DNA of 64,000 nucleotides from WJMT01 sp964445575 (GCA_964445575.1 CAYULB010000003.1:1-64000), one strand, 5' to 3'. Numbered from the stretch's first letter, positions 34,608-43,737 are shown. Program-made: numbers and translations. Notes: generated by a model not told the origin, from the letters alone.

Positions 34608-35564
34608 TCATTTCCAATCCGGATACACATCATTTCCAGGCGAATCAAAAAGAAAATAAATTTCTCCTGTTTTAACTTTGACTATCATGAGTTTGCCAAT
34701 ATGGTCATGCTTAAGCGAAGAATTGAAAACAATGAATTTCCCATCTGGGGACCAGGAAGGAAAGTAGTCATAGGTATCATCCCTTTTTGTTAATCGCGTC
34801 TTTTGACTTCCGTCCGGATTCATAAGCCAAATATCTCCTTTTCCATCTGCTTTGGAAGAAACATAAGCGATTTTCTTGCCATCGGGGGAAAATCGTCCCC
34901 TGCAGCTCTTTCCTCCTTCCTCCAGAAACTCAGCCTCCTTTCTCTCAAAATCATAGAGAGCAACATCCCAGCCCAAAGTCCTTTTTCCTGTGAATGTCAC
35001 TAAAGAAGAATCAGGAGAGATCCAAGGGATGATATGGGTTCTGTTGTAATCTGTAATTATTTTTTTATTCCTTTTGGTGTGAATATCTATCATAAAAATG
35101 TAATCTCTACTCCGAAAAGCGCCCCCCATGTTTTTGGTATAAGCTATGGTTTTATTATCAGGGAACCAAGCCGGAGTCTCTTCTTTGTTAGAAGAAGAAG
35201 TTATTTGTTCAATATTTGATCCATCAGCATCCATGATAAAAATATCATAATTCCCCTTTGCATTTGATGAAAAGGCGATTTTCTTTCTATCTGGAGACCA
35301 TACCGGATACTCATCCTGCCAAGTGTTATCTGTCAGTTTCTTCACTCCATCCATAGAAACCATGTATATTTCATTGTCTCCGTCAAGGTCAGACTGAAAT
35401 ATAATTTTTCCCTTTATGTCTATCTCAGGATGGAAAAATCTTCCTGCAGCTTTTTCTATAGGTCTTTGCTCCTTAATCTCATCTTCTCCAGAACACATGA
35501 AAAAAAACAAAAAGCAAAAGAATAAGAAGAGTAAGATAAGTATGAGTTTCAAATTTTTGATCAT
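34608..35564 (-). CDS. TolB-like six-bladed propeller lipoprotein (PD40 repeats)
   Basis: A 318-residue protein. A lipoprotein signal (hydrophobic run then FFFMCSGED) gives a candidate acylated Cys at about residue 24. The rest is a propeller of PD40 repeats: VWSPDRKKIAFSSNAKGNYD, AWFPDNKTIAYTKN, RFSPDGKKIAYVSSKADGKG and SWSPDGKFIVFNSS. TolB itself is soluble and periplasmic in the Tol-Pal system, but no tol or pal gene is near, so a general scaffold role is all that can be said. It is the first gene of the operon with the propeller-GDSL hydrolase and the barrel. Confidence 0.88.
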   Translation of the reverse strand: MIKNLKLILILLFLFFCFLFFFMCSGEDEIKEQRPIEKAAGRFFHPEIDIKGKIIFQSDLDGDNEIYMVSMDGVKKLTDNTWQDEYPVWSPDRKKIAFSSNAKGNYDIFIMDADGSNIEQITSSSNKEETPAWFPDNKTIAYTKNMGGAFRSRDYIFMIDIHTKRNKKIITDYNRTHIIPWISPDSSLVTFTGKRTLGWDVALYDFERKEAEFLEEGGKSCRGRFSPDGKKIAYVSSKADGKGDIWLMNPDGSQKTRLTKRDDTYDYFPSWSPDGKFIVFNSSLKHDHIGKLMIVKVKTGEIYFLFDSPGNDVYPDWK

Positions 35565-35706
35565 GATCTATTTTCTCCCATAATCATTATTTTCTTTTTA
35601 AAACAGGATTAAAATCCTATCACGGCCTCTAGACCAAGTCAATCTTCAACCCCGTGGTTCTGTTCCTAAGAACTGTGATTTAAGTTCTATTTTCCGCTAT
35701 GATAGA

Positions 35707-36633
35707 ATGAGAAACGAAATGAAAAAGAAGCTGTTCTATTTTCTTCCTTACATAGGTTTATCCAGTCTGGTTTTATCCAGCTTTCTCCTTTACGTTAAAG
35801 TTCCTTTTATGAAGACCTGGTTTTACAGCTGTGGATGGTGGTCTATCATCCTCTTAATGGACGGAATCAATTTCAGGCTCCAAGGATCTTCTTTTCTTTC
35901 CCGCTCTCACAAATTATTCTCAGCTTCTGCCCTTTTATCTGTACCGGTTTGGCTGGTGTTTGAACTTTTCAATATATCATTACAAAACTGGAGGTACCTC
36001 AACCTGCCTGACTGTATCATTGAAAGGTGGGCAGGATATTTTATAGCCTTTGCCACGGTTATTCCTGCCCTGGTCGAACTCTCCGAGTTCTTTAAGGGAA
36101 TTCTCCCTAAAAAAAATCTCTCTCTCTTCCAGGTAAAAACAGGCTCTGCTTTGCTCACTGTATTTTTTTTAATGGGGATTGCCTTTCTTGTACTCCCCCT
36201 TGTTTTTCCTGCATACTTTTTCCCTCTGGTATGGCTGTGCTTTATTTTTATACTGGAACCCGTTAACTATAAACTGAACCTCCCCTCTATTCTTAAAAAA
36301 TTTGAAACCGGCAGATGGAATGATTTTTGGTGCTGGTGTTTATCAGGATTGACCGCCGGCTTTATCTGGGAATTTTTAAACTTCTATGCGGGAAGCAAAT
36401 GGGAATATTCCATCCCTTATTTTGATTTTGCTTATATTTTTGAAATGCCTCTTCTGGGTTACTTTGGATTCATTCCCTTTGCCCTTGAAATTTTCGCGAT
36501 TTTCCAGCTGTTTCTCTGGATTAGGAAAAAGCTCTCCCGTAAAGTCACCCTCAGATATTTCATCACTGCAGCTGGATTTATTTTTAACTTCATTATGTTT
36601 TACCTCATAGATGTTCACACATCCCACTTCTAA
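35707..36633 (+). CDS. Hypothetical polytopic membrane protein
   Basis: A 308-residue protein with about eight membrane helices and many Trp and Phe residues. Distinctive segments are YSCGWWSIILLMDGINF (about 44-60), FEL-FNISLQNWRYLNLP (about 88-105), and CLSGLTAGFIWEFLNFYAGSKWEY (about 214-237). These segments look conserved, but I do not recognise the family. A second ATG four codons in (MKKKLFYFL) gives an equally good Lys-rich N-terminus and may be the true start. It is oriented away from the TolB-like operon. Confidence 0.75.
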   Translation: MRNEMKKKLFYFLPYIGLSSLVLSSFLLYVKVPFMKTWFYSCGWWSIILLMDGINFRLQGSSFLSRSHKLFSASALLSVPVWLVFELFNISLQNWRYLNLPDCIIERWAGYFIAFATVIPALVELSEFFKGILPKKNLSLFQVKTGSALLTVFFLMGIAFLVLPLVFPAYFFPLVWLCFIFILEPVNYKLNLPSILKKFETGRWNDFWCWCLSGLTAGFIWEFLNFYAGSKWEYSIPYFDFAYIFEMPLLGYFGFIPFALEIFAIFQLFLWIRKKLSRKVTLRYFITAAGFIFNFIMFYLIDVHTSHF

Positions 36634-36708
36634 CTTGGACTATTCAAAATTCAAGGTAATGAAAAACCATCTACCATTTACTTTTTTTTACGGACCGGAT
36701 GAATTACC

Positions 36709-38664
36709 CTAAATGGTCTCTTTCAGTAATTCATCAAGACTAGACTTTTTTTTCTCCCAAATACTGTAGAGTTCTTTCAATTCTTTCTCGATCTGCCCCA
36801 GCTCTTTTTGAAGAGAAACCACGTACCTGCCATTTCTATGGGTTTCTGTGAGACAAAAAATATCTTCTATTTCTTTCTTGCGCTCTTCCAGATTTTCAAT
36901 TCTCTCTTCTAAGTTAGATATTTCTGTTTCAAGCTGATTTCTTTCTCTGCTTATTTCCTGTCTCTTTTCAGCTTCTATCCTTTTTTGCTCTTTTGTTTTT
37001 CTTTTTGATCTGCTGGCTTTATTCTTTTCCTCCTGATCCTCTGGAGCTGCTGAGTAAAATGACTCAGATAAGGAAGTCCTTTTTTCTAGATAATAAGAGT
37101 AATCTCCCACATACTCATTTATTTTTTTATCTTTTATTTCAACCACCCTTGTTACCAGCTTATCAAGAAAATATCTATCGTGAGAAATCACCATTAAAGT
37201 CCCTGGGTAGCTTTTTAAAGCTTCTTCCAGAGCCTCCAATGATGAAGGGTCCAAATGGTTAGTGGGCTCATCCATGATTAAAAAATTTACCTCAGATAAA
37301 AGCAATTTCACAAGCGAAACCCTTGCTTTTTCTCCTCCTGAAAGAACACTTATCTTTTTCTCTATATCATCTCCCCGAAATTGGAAAATGCCCAAAGCTT
37401 CTCTTATCCTGGGTATATTTTCTGCCGATACTGAGCGGACCACTTCTTCGAAAACACTGGCTTTAAGGTCCAATTCAAAAGCCTGCTGCTGAGCATAATA
37501 ACCGATTTTTGTTCTTTTACCCCATTCTATAGTTCCTTTTTGGGGGTTTAACTTCCCTGCGATCAAACGGGCCAGGGTAGTTTTTCCAGCCCCATTCTCT
37601 CCTACTAAGGCTATTTTATCCCCCCGGCACACATGTAAATTTACATCCTCGAGCACCCAGTCTTGGTCATATTTAAAGAAGAGGTTCTTGATAATCAATA
37701 CATCTTTATAGCTTTTCTCTCCTATTCTTAAATCAAAACTCAGCTTATTTTCCTCTGATGGGATTTCAATTTTTTCCATTTTTTTTAAGTGTTTGATACG
37801 GCTTTGGACTTGAGCTGCTCTGTCTTTCTTGTATCTGTACTTTCGGATAAATTCTTCCTGTCTCCTTATTTCTGATTGTTGATTCTCCCACTTCTTTCTC
37901 AATTGTTCTTCTCTTTTTTTCTTTTCTTTCTCATAATAACTGTAATTTCCAGCGTAATAATCAAGCTGTCCTCGATTCAATTCATAAATATTCTCAGCCA
38001 ACCGGTCTATAAAGAACCGGTCATGAGAAACAATGACCAGGGTGCCCGAAAAATCAAGCAAATACTGTTCAAGCCACTCCAAAGAAGGCAGGTCCAGATG
38101 ATTGGTGGGCTCATCCAAAAGGAGGAGGTCGGGATTCTGAATAAGGATACGGGCCAGATGAACTCTCATTTGCCATCCCCCGCTGAATTCAGAAAGATGC
38201 CTTTCAAAATGCCTTTCTTTAAAACCAAGACCTGAAAGCACAGCTTTGGCCTGGCTCTCTAATTTATATCCTCCCAGAGCTTCGAAACTCTGCTCACACT
38301 CACCTAATTGTTTTAATGAATGTTCATTTGGTTGGGATTGTGAATCCAGTTTGTTGTGCAGCTCTTTGATTTTTTCCCCTAAAAAATACACCTCTTTTCG
38401 TGCTTTTATGACTGAATCCAAAAGAATGCCTCCCTCGATATCGATTTCTTCCTGGGGGAGACATCCGATATTATATTTTTTAGGTTTTATAATGCGGCCT
38501 TTATCAGGCTTTATTTCGCTGTTTATTATTTTCAATAAAGTTGTTTTTCCACTCCCATTAGGGCCTATCAAAGCATTTCTTTTCCCTCGAGGAATAGACC
38601 AATCGACTCCCTTCAGAAGCTTTAAATCTCCGATAGAATAATGAATATCTTTAACCTGAAGCAT
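36709..38664 (-). CDS. ABC-F family ATPase (YheS/Uup type)
   Basis: A 651-residue soluble protein with two ABC domains. Domain 1 has LIGPNGSGKTTLLKII (Walker A, about residues 32-47), the signature LSEFSGGWQMRVHLA and LLLLDEPTNHLDLPSLEWLE. A linker rich in Lys and Arg follows (about 240-300, the P-site tRNA interaction motif). Domain 2 has LVGENGAGKTTLARLI, VLSGGEKARVSLVKLLLS and FLIMDEPTNHLDPSSL. The C-terminal coiled coil (about 545-650) is that of Uup/YheS-like members. ABC-F proteins act on ribosomes, in translation rescue or antibiotic protection, not in transport. No drug-resistance context is seen, so a housekeeping role is likely. Confidence 0.94.
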   Translation of the reverse strand: MLQVKDIHYSIGDLKLLKGVDWSIPRGKRNALIGPNGSGKTTLLKIINSEIKPDKGRIIKPKKYNIGCLPQEEIDIEGGILLDSVIKARKEVYFLGEKIKELHNKLDSQSQPNEHSLKQLGECEQSFEALGGYKLESQAKAVLSGLGFKERHFERHLSEFSGGWQMRVHLARILIQNPDLLLLDEPTNHLDLPSLEWLEQYLLDFSGTLVIVSHDRFFIDRLAENIYELNRGQLDYYAGNYSYYEKEKKKREEQLRKKWENQQSEIRRQEEFIRKYRYKKDRAAQVQSRIKHLKKMEKIEIPSEENKLSFDLRIGEKSYKDVLIIKNLFFKYDQDWVLEDVNLHVCRGDKIALVGENGAGKTTLARLIAGKLNPQKGTIEWGKRTKIGYYAQQQAFELDLKASVFEEVVRSVSAENIPRIREALGIFQFRGDDIEKKISVLSGGEKARVSLVKLLLSEVNFLIMDEPTNHLDPSSLEALEEALKSYPGTLMVISHDRYFLDKLVTRVVEIKDKKINEYVGDYSYYLEKRTSLSESFYSAAPEDQEEKNKASRSKRKTKEQKRIEAEKRQEISRERNQLETEISNLEERIENLEERKKEIEDIFCLTETHRNGRYVVSLQKELGQIEKELKELYSIWEKKKSSLDELLKETI

Positions 38665-38895
38665 AATCCATTTTCCTCTTTATATTCTTCATACAATCTA
38701 GCAAATATGCAGTTTATTGAAAAGAGTTAATTAAAAAGGAGGAAATTCATATCAGCTGGCCTATTAGGTAAAAAAATGGCGATTAAAATGAAAAATAAAA
38801 ACAAAAGTAATGTTCAGATAAATGTTCTTGAAAAAGTCTTGCATATCGCAAAGAAGAGAATAATAATGAGGGCATCGCCATTTTTTGATGGTCAG

Positions 38896-38919
38896 TCCAT
38901 GTTCACATGGATTATTCAT
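38896..38919. promoter_or_regulatory. Hairpin and repeat motif upstream of the PLP enzyme gene
   Basis: TCCATGT (38896-38902) and ACATGGA (38905-38911) are perfect inverted arms with a 2-base loop, 27 bp before the start codon. The right arm overlaps a minus-strand ATGAATAATCC motif (38901-38919). This could be an operator or an RNA hairpin. No SAM-riboswitch pattern was found in the 270-bp spacer upstream of the gene. Confidence 0.35.
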
Positions 38920-38938
38920 GAGTCAAGGAGATTAAAAT

Positions 38939-40093
38939 ATGACCAGAAAATTCAAAAACATTGAAACAAAAATCATCCACTCTGGAGACCCCAAGCCGCC
39001 TATAGAGGGAGCGGTGTGCATTCCTATTTTCCAGAGCTCTACCTATGAATACAGGGATAAGGATAAGGATTCTGAAGTCAAATACATTCGATTGAGCAAC
39101 ACGCCCAATCATAAAGCCCTACATGAAAAACTGGCTGCTCTTGAAAACGCTGAGGCATCCTTAGTGACCGCAAGTGGAATGGCAGCCATAGCCACTACAT
39201 TGTTAACCGTACTTTCTCCCGGCAAACATTTTTTAGCACTGGATTGTTTATACGGAGGCACCAAGGGACTTATCAACAACCTTTTAAAAAAGCTTCATAT
39301 AAGCCATGACCTTATAGATGGGAATAATCCTGATACCTGGGAGTCTCAATTAAAGCCTGAAACCAAAGCCATATATGTGGAGACCATCACCAATCCCCTT
39401 CTCCAGGTCCCAGACCTTAAATCCGTGGTTAAGTTTGCTCGAAACAATAATCTTGTTTCCATCATAGACAATACCTTTGCCTCTCCCATCAACTTCCGTC
39501 CTCCTGAACTCGGGTTTGACCTTTCCCTGCACAGCTGCACAAAGTATTTAAACGGACATTCCGATATTGTAGGAGGAGCCGTGATAGGAAAAGCTGGGAT
39601 TATCAATAAAATAACAGAGAATTTAAAACATCTGGGAAGCCCCATGGATCCCCATGTATGTTTTCTCCTTTTCAGGGGAATCAAAACCCTGGCTTTAAGG
39701 GTAAGGTTCCAAAACTCAAGCTCATTAAAAATCGCGAGTTTTCTGGAATCTCATGACAAGGTCAAAAAAGTTAACTACCCAGGTCTTAAAAACCATGCCC
39801 AGCACAATTTAGCAAAAGATCTATTGGATGGATTTGGAGGAATGATCAGTTTTGAATTAAAAGGAGGCCTTAAAGCCGCCGAACAATTCATGGATCGCGT
39901 AAAGCTGGCTTATATTGCCCCCAGTTTAGGAGGAGTTGAAACCCTTATAACCAGACCTGTGCTGACTTCCCACAGAGGACTTTCTCCAGAAGATAAAATT
40001 AAATCAGGCATAACAGATTCGTTGATAAGAGTGTCTGTGGGAATTGAAAACCCAGAAGATATTATCTCTGATTTTAATCAGGCTTTAGGGTAA
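38939..40093 (+). CDS. Cys/Met-metabolism PLP enzyme (cystathionine gamma-synthase/methionine gamma-lyase family)
   Basis: A 384-residue fold-type I PLP enzyme. The cofactor Lys is in DLSLHSCTKYLNGHSDIVGG (about residues 193-212); VTASGMAAIATTLLTVLSPGKH (about 77-98) is the phosphate-binding region. The Tyr of LDCLYGGT (about 104-111) stacks on PLP, and LGGVETLITRPVLTSHR near residue 330 binds the substrate carboxylate. An AAGGAG ribosome-binding site precedes the ATG. MetB, MetC, MGL and CGL cannot be told apart here; the SLGGVETLI motif is shared by all. No other methionine gene is adjacent. Confidence 0.9.
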   Translation: MTRKFKNIETKIIHSGDPKPPIEGAVCIPIFQSSTYEYRDKDKDSEVKYIRLSNTPNHKALHEKLAALENAEASLVTASGMAAIATTLLTVLSPGKHFLALDCLYGGTKGLINNLLKKLHISHDLIDGNNPDTWESQLKPETKAIYVETITNPLLQVPDLKSVVKFARNNNLVSIIDNTFASPINFRPPELGFDLSLHSCTKYLNGHSDIVGGAVIGKAGIINKITENLKHLGSPMDPHVCFLLFRGIKTLALRVRFQNSSSLKIASFLESHDKVKKVNYPGLKNHAQHNLAKDLLDGFGGMISFELKGGLKAAEQFMDRVKLAYIAPSLGGVETLITRPVLTSHRGLSPEDKIKSGITDSLIRVSVGIENPEDIISDFNQALG

Positions 40094-40126
40094 TAAGGCC
40101 TTTCTAAATTCCTATCTTAAGAGACC

Positions 40127-40670
40127 TATAAATATTACATCGACTTTGCTTCCGAGTTCGGACTGGAATACATCATTCTGGATGAAGGCTGGTCAAAAAC
40201 GACACACATTGTCACGGAACCCAATCCTGATATCAACATCAGGGAACTTATTTCGTACGGAAAAGAAAAGGGGGTGGGTCTTATCTTATGGCTTTTGTGA
40301 CACACTATCCAATTATTATAAAGAAAGAGAATGCACTGAATTCATCTCAAATATTCCAGTGATATGGGACGAAACCATAGTTCTGAAAGCTGATATTTCA
40401 GAATACATTTTGCTGACTAGAAGAAAGGATGAGAATTGGTATGTGGGAGCTCTCACCAACTGGACTCCCCGCAATTTTGAGCTCAATCTCTCTTTCCTGG
40501 ATGATGGAGCTTACAGCGCAGTCATCATGAAGGATGGAATCAATGCTCATAAACACGCTCAAGATTACCAAAAGACCGAAAAAGAAGTGACCGCCACAAG
40601 CTCTCTCAACATAAAAATGGCTCCCGGAGGAGGCTGGGCTGCCCTATTGACCAAAAAGCAAGAGAACTGA
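40127..40670 (+). pseudogene. Decayed GH97-type glycoside hydrolase, internally deleted
   Basis: The first 60 codons read YYIDFASEFGLEYIILDEGW and IRELISYGKEKGVGLILW, the catalytic TIM-barrel region of SusB-like GH97 alpha-glucosidases/galactosidases. They then hit a stop. In another frame the C-terminal beta domain continues (IPVIWDETIVLKADISEY, YVGALTNWTPRNFELNLSF, AAL-containing end). About 400 residues of N-terminal domain and the barrel's second half are missing. It begins right after the PLP gene without a start codon, so it is non-functional. Confidence 0.8.
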
Positions 40671-40701
40671 TTTATAATTATTGAGGATTGAAGCATTCCC
40701 A

Positions 40702-41856
40702 TTATTTATTAAGCCTCTTGGATAAGAACCGGTCTTTCCTGGAACGTATAAGGAGAGAGCTGACTCTTCCGAGACCGAGTTTTCCTCTTACCCGAAGTCT
40801 TTTAACAGCTGCGCTGGTTAACTTTTCAGGAACTTTGGGCTTTTCAGGGCCTGGTTTTCTTTTAAGGGTCAAGGCATTACTGGGACATGCAGAAACACAG
40901 AGGCCGCATCCTATGCATTTATCTTCTTCCAAGACGGCTTTATCATGATTTAACTCAAGCGCGTCCATCTGGCATCTCTCCACACAAACTCCGCATCCCG
41001 TGCACAAGTCCTGGTCCAGCTGAGCAAAAAAAGGCGATGCCACCAGATCTGTTGGGGATGGATGTCTCTTCAGGTTTTTAAGTACCTGACAGCAGCATCC
41101 ACAGCAGCAGCAGATATTAGCGATTTTTTTTGAAAAGCTGGCCTGAAGCACAAGTCCGCCCTCATCAGCTTTTTTTATAAGTTCCTTTGCTTTGTTTTTG
41201 TTAATCTTTTTTCCGATTCCTGCATTTCTGTATATATCAACTCCGGCCCCCATGATAAGGCAGTTCCCCTCCGGTTTATCACATCCCTCGCCCATGATGC
41301 GGCGTTCTTTCCTGCAGATACAGGGAGCTTCCAGAAATTTAGAGTTTTTATCAATGAGTTTGACCGCATCTTCATAAGCAAGGACCTCTAAATTAGGATC
41401 GATGCTCTGTTCAACAGGAATAGTACGGAGTAGAGGAGCTTTTTTCCATTCGTCAAAATTCAAAAGCACTGGGACATATTCGTTGAAATCCTTGATAAGC
41501 TGGGGATCCAGATCATTAACATGAAGCTCCCATATACCGATGACAAACTGAACAGCCATAAAACGAGTCGGACGGCCTTTTCGTTTCAAACGGTAAATAA
41601 GGCCTTTTTTGGCCATGTTTTCAAGCTGACGGGATACCTGTTCTTTAGGAAGTTCTGCGCGCTGGGCTATCACATCCACTTCTTCTGGGATTAAAGTAAG
41701 CTTGAGGGCCAGTCGAGCTTCCTCCGGAGTGAACATCCTCCGCAGAATACGGAGCTCCACTCCACTCTCGGTCTCAGGATACCCCCCCGGGAGATCATCC
41801 AGATGGAGGGCAAGCTTTTTATAAATATCTGCACACAAAGGATTTTCCTGATTCAA
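40702..41856 (-). CDS. Cys-rich 4Fe-4S dicluster protein with N-terminal winged-helix-like region
   Basis: A 384-residue protein. The N-terminal part (about residues 20-95) looks like a winged helix (LTLIPEEVDVIAQRAELPKEQVSRQLENMAKKG). A central domain has APCICRKERR and a later Cys-x5-8-Cys pattern, followed by the unusual ICCCCGCCCQVLK run (about 250-262; seven cysteines in ten residues). The C-terminal ferredoxin domain has two cluster motifs, CTGCGVCVERCQMDAL and CIGCGLCVSACPSNAL. It probably senses or transfers electrons. The start is TTG, three bases after the hemerythrin-domain stop, so the two are an operon. Such proteins occur in sulfate reducers and other anaerobes; their role is unknown. 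Confidence 0.85.
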   Translation of the reverse strand: MNQENPLCADIYKKLALHLDDLPGGYPETESGVELRILRRMFTPEEARLALKLTLIPEEVDVIAQRAELPKEQVSRQLENMAKKGLIYRLKRKGRPTRFMAVQFVIGIWELHVNDLDPQLIKDFNEYVPVLLNFDEWKKAPLLRTIPVEQSIDPNLEVLAYEDAVKLIDKNSKFLEAPCICRKERRIMGEGCDKPEGNCLIMGAGVDIYRNAGIGKKINKNKAKELIKKADEGGLVLQASFSKKIANICCCCGCCCQVLKNLKRHPSPTDLVASPFFAQLDQDLCTGCGVCVERCQMDALELNHDKAVLEEDKCIGCGLCVSACPSNALTLKRKPGPEKPKVPEKLTSAAVKRLRVRGKLGLGRVSSLLIRSRKDRFLSKRLNK

Positions 41857-41859
41857 TCG

Positions 41860-42390
41860 CTATTCTTGAAGCTGTTCGACCACCATCTTGTACTTTTCAT
41901 GGATCATGTCTTTATCAAAATTCCAAAATTCTTTGAGCATGGCTTCCTGTTCATCCTCAGAAAAATAAGTCTCAGAGTTGGGGAAAAAAATATCATCTTC
42001 TTTTTTTATGTGTTTGGGATAAAAATTAGCCAATGTCTTGAGTTTGTCCACAATGTTTTCCAAACCTCTGCCGTTGTCCACATAATCTTTCTTGGCTTCA
42101 ATAAATTCTTTAACTACCTTCCGCCCGTATTTGTGCTCTTCAATAAGCTCATTCGTCATTTTCGTGTCTTCTTCAGTCATATCTTTCTTCTGGCACTCCC
42201 TAAACAGAATATCTTCTTCTTTGCCGTGATGGGTCTTATCCGCATAAATGCGAATGAAATCAACAGCCGTATCAATAAAATCTGGATCTACCTTATCCCT
42301 TTTTTCAATTTCTGAGGCTTTCGTTTCGATGATGGATATCATCTTTTCTATAAGGCGGTGTTCTATCATTAAGGGTCCCCGTGGTTTCAT
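41860..42390 (-). CDS. Hemerythrin-like (HHE) domain protein
   Basis: A 176-residue four-helix protein. Iron-ligand residues appear in order: IEHRLIEKMISI (about residue 11), KTHHGKEEDILFRE (about 55-68), IEEHKYGRKVV (about 85-95) and NFYPKHIKKEDDIFFP (about 127-142). These are the His and Glu pairs of the diiron O2-binding site. Stand-alone HHE proteins sense or store oxygen or NO, or protect Fe-S proteins. Operon linkage to the Cys-rich Fe-S protein suggests oxidative/nitrosative protection of that protein (inference). AAAGGAG precedes the ATG. Confidence 0.9.
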   Translation of the reverse strand: MKPRGPLMIEHRLIEKMISIIETKASEIEKRDKVDPDFIDTAVDFIRIYADKTHHGKEEDILFRECQKKDMTEEDTKMTNELIEEHKYGRKVVKEFIEAKKDYVDNGRGLENIVDKLKTLANFYPKHIKKEDDIFFPNSETYFSEDEQEAMLKEFWNFDKDMIHEKYKMVVEQLQE

Positions 42391-42445
42391 GAGTTGTCTC
42401 CTTTAAATAAAATTGCTTGTACCAAAATGTCTTTCAAATCGGTTC

Positions 42446-43150
42446 TCATATTCCATAAGGAATGTCCTGTTCCAAACGGATTTTAAGTAAAAAGATGGTG
42501 TCTTTTTTTAGATTGTTCTTTGCCCAAACTTTCTGTTTTTCATCCAAAAGTTCGCCCATACCGGAAAGAATATTTTGTTCGCTAAGGGAACCAACGAATT
42601 CAATACATTTTGCAAGATAGTTAGCAAAATTCAACTTTGTTCTTTTCTCCACAATTTCTTTATTGATCGGCCAGTGATTTTTCAAAAAATACCAGACATC
42701 GTAGACATCCCGATGAGCTGTCCTGGAACGTTCCAGCATGGCTACCAGCTTATGTGCGAATATATCCTCTTTAATCATTACCACCATGGATATACCAAGA
42801 TAATTTTGGACCTCATACCGGGAGCCAAAACTCCTTCGGTTCATTTCGATTTTAATATTGGGCGCTTTTTTTTCATAGGAAACAATGAAGAATAAAGTGT
42901 TATACTTTTGATACTTTTCCTTAATGGTCCCGTATTCTTGAAGAATTTTTTCCAATCTCTCGAAAACAATAGCGTTTTCTTCTTTTTTTAAAAGATCAAA
43001 ATCAAGATCTACTGAAAAACGGCCGAGATTGTAAAATAAATGAGCAGCTGTTCCTCCTTTAAGTCCTAAAAAAGGGCCAAGGGAGGTATCTGTGTATATA
43101 TCTTTTAGAATCTGAAGCAGTATTGATTTATGAATATTTCGATCAAGCAT
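42446..43150 (-). CDS. abiEii: AbiEii-family nucleotidyltransferase toxin
   Basis: A 234-residue protein of the AbiEii/AbiGii family. The nucleotidyltransferase signature is GLKGGTAAHLFYNLGRFSVD followed by LDFDLL (about residues 26-51, G-G-T plus S.D.D.D). YLGISMVVMIKEDIFAHKLVAM (about 117-139) is the conserved second half. Family members modify tRNA or other RNA ends by adding nucleotides, arresting growth on phage infection. The gene follows its AbiEi partner at a distance of 2 bp, the standard type IV toxin-antitoxin order. Confidence 0.88.
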   Translation of the reverse strand: MLDRNIHKSILLQILKDIYTDTSLGPFLGLKGGTAAHLFYNLGRFSVDLDFDLLKKEENAIVFERLEKILQEYGTIKEKYQKYNTLFFIVSYEKKAPNIKIEMNRRSFGSRYEVQNYLGISMVVMIKEDIFAHKLVAMLERSRTAHRDVYDVWYFLKNHWPINKEIVEKRTKLNFANYLAKCIEFVGSLSEQNILSGMGELLDEKQKVWAKNNLKKDTIFLLKIRLEQDIPYGI

Positions 43151-43152
43151 TT

Positions 43153-43722
43153 TTAAGCCATTTCACAATATGACATCAATCTTTTTTCCATTGCCTTGTT
43201 TTTATAGATAGAAATCATTTCAAAACATCTATCCCAATCTATTGAAGACAGGTTGTCAAAATAATAATTCCTACTTAAATAGACAGTGTCTAAAAAGGCT
43301 CTTTCTCGGGATGCTGTGAAATAATTGTTTTTTCTCTCCAATCCAAGAGAATTTGTTAAAATCGCATCTTTTATTTTTCGAAAAACATATCTTTGGCCGT
43401 CACAAGTAATCTCTCGCGTTAGGTAACTCACCACAAATATTTGGTCATAGTGCTGGAAAACAATACCTTCTCTAGATAAAACAGTTTCAAGGCTGATATA
43501 GGAAGGAGTGTATATTTTATTGGCCAGTTCCAGACGGTCATAATTTCTATCCTTAGCATAAATGCCTTTTCGGATAGAATAGAGCTCTTTGTTTTTTACA
43601 TAGTAGTTGATGCGTCTTTTGAGAAGAGCAACATTGGTTTCTCCGGATGACAAGAGAATATCTTTAAATGTAAAGACTGTATTCCCTTTACGGAGAATGC
43701 TTAAAATACTGGCTTTTTCCAT
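43153..43722 (-). CDS. abiEi: AbiEi-family antitoxin/transcriptional regulator
   Basis: A 189-residue protein from the ATG (a TTG lies three codons earlier). It has an N-terminal winged helix (about 5-60; FTFKDILLSSGETNVALLKRRINYYVKNKELYSIRKGIYA), followed by the conserved YISLETVLSREG and the QRYVFRKIKDAILTN core. The C-terminal REYFL-type motif is RERAFLDTVYLS (about 140-151). AbiEi proteins bind inverted repeats in their own promoter. One is visible here at 43738-43754. The gene is directly upstream of the toxin gene with 2 bp between them. Confidence 0.85.
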   Translation of the reverse strand: MEKASILSILRKGNTVFTFKDILLSSGETNVALLKRRINYYVKNKELYSIRKGIYAKDRNYDRLELANKIYTPSYISLETVLSREGIVFQHYDQIFVVSYLTREITCDGQRYVFRKIKDAILTNSLGLERKNNYFTASRERAFLDTVYLSRNYYFDNLSSIDWDRCFEMISIYKNKAMEKRLMSYCEMA

Positions 43723-43737
43723 CGTTATCAACTAAAG

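Noticed and set aside
38665..38938. SAM riboswitch upstream of the Cys/Met PLP enzyme
   Set aside because: None of the conserved core blocks of SAM-I or SAM-II leaders is present; only a short hairpin.
38776..38964. 62-residue plus-strand frame before the PLP enzyme gene
   Set aside because: Lys-rich composition from AT-rich spacer sequence, overlaps the true start region and has no family similarity.
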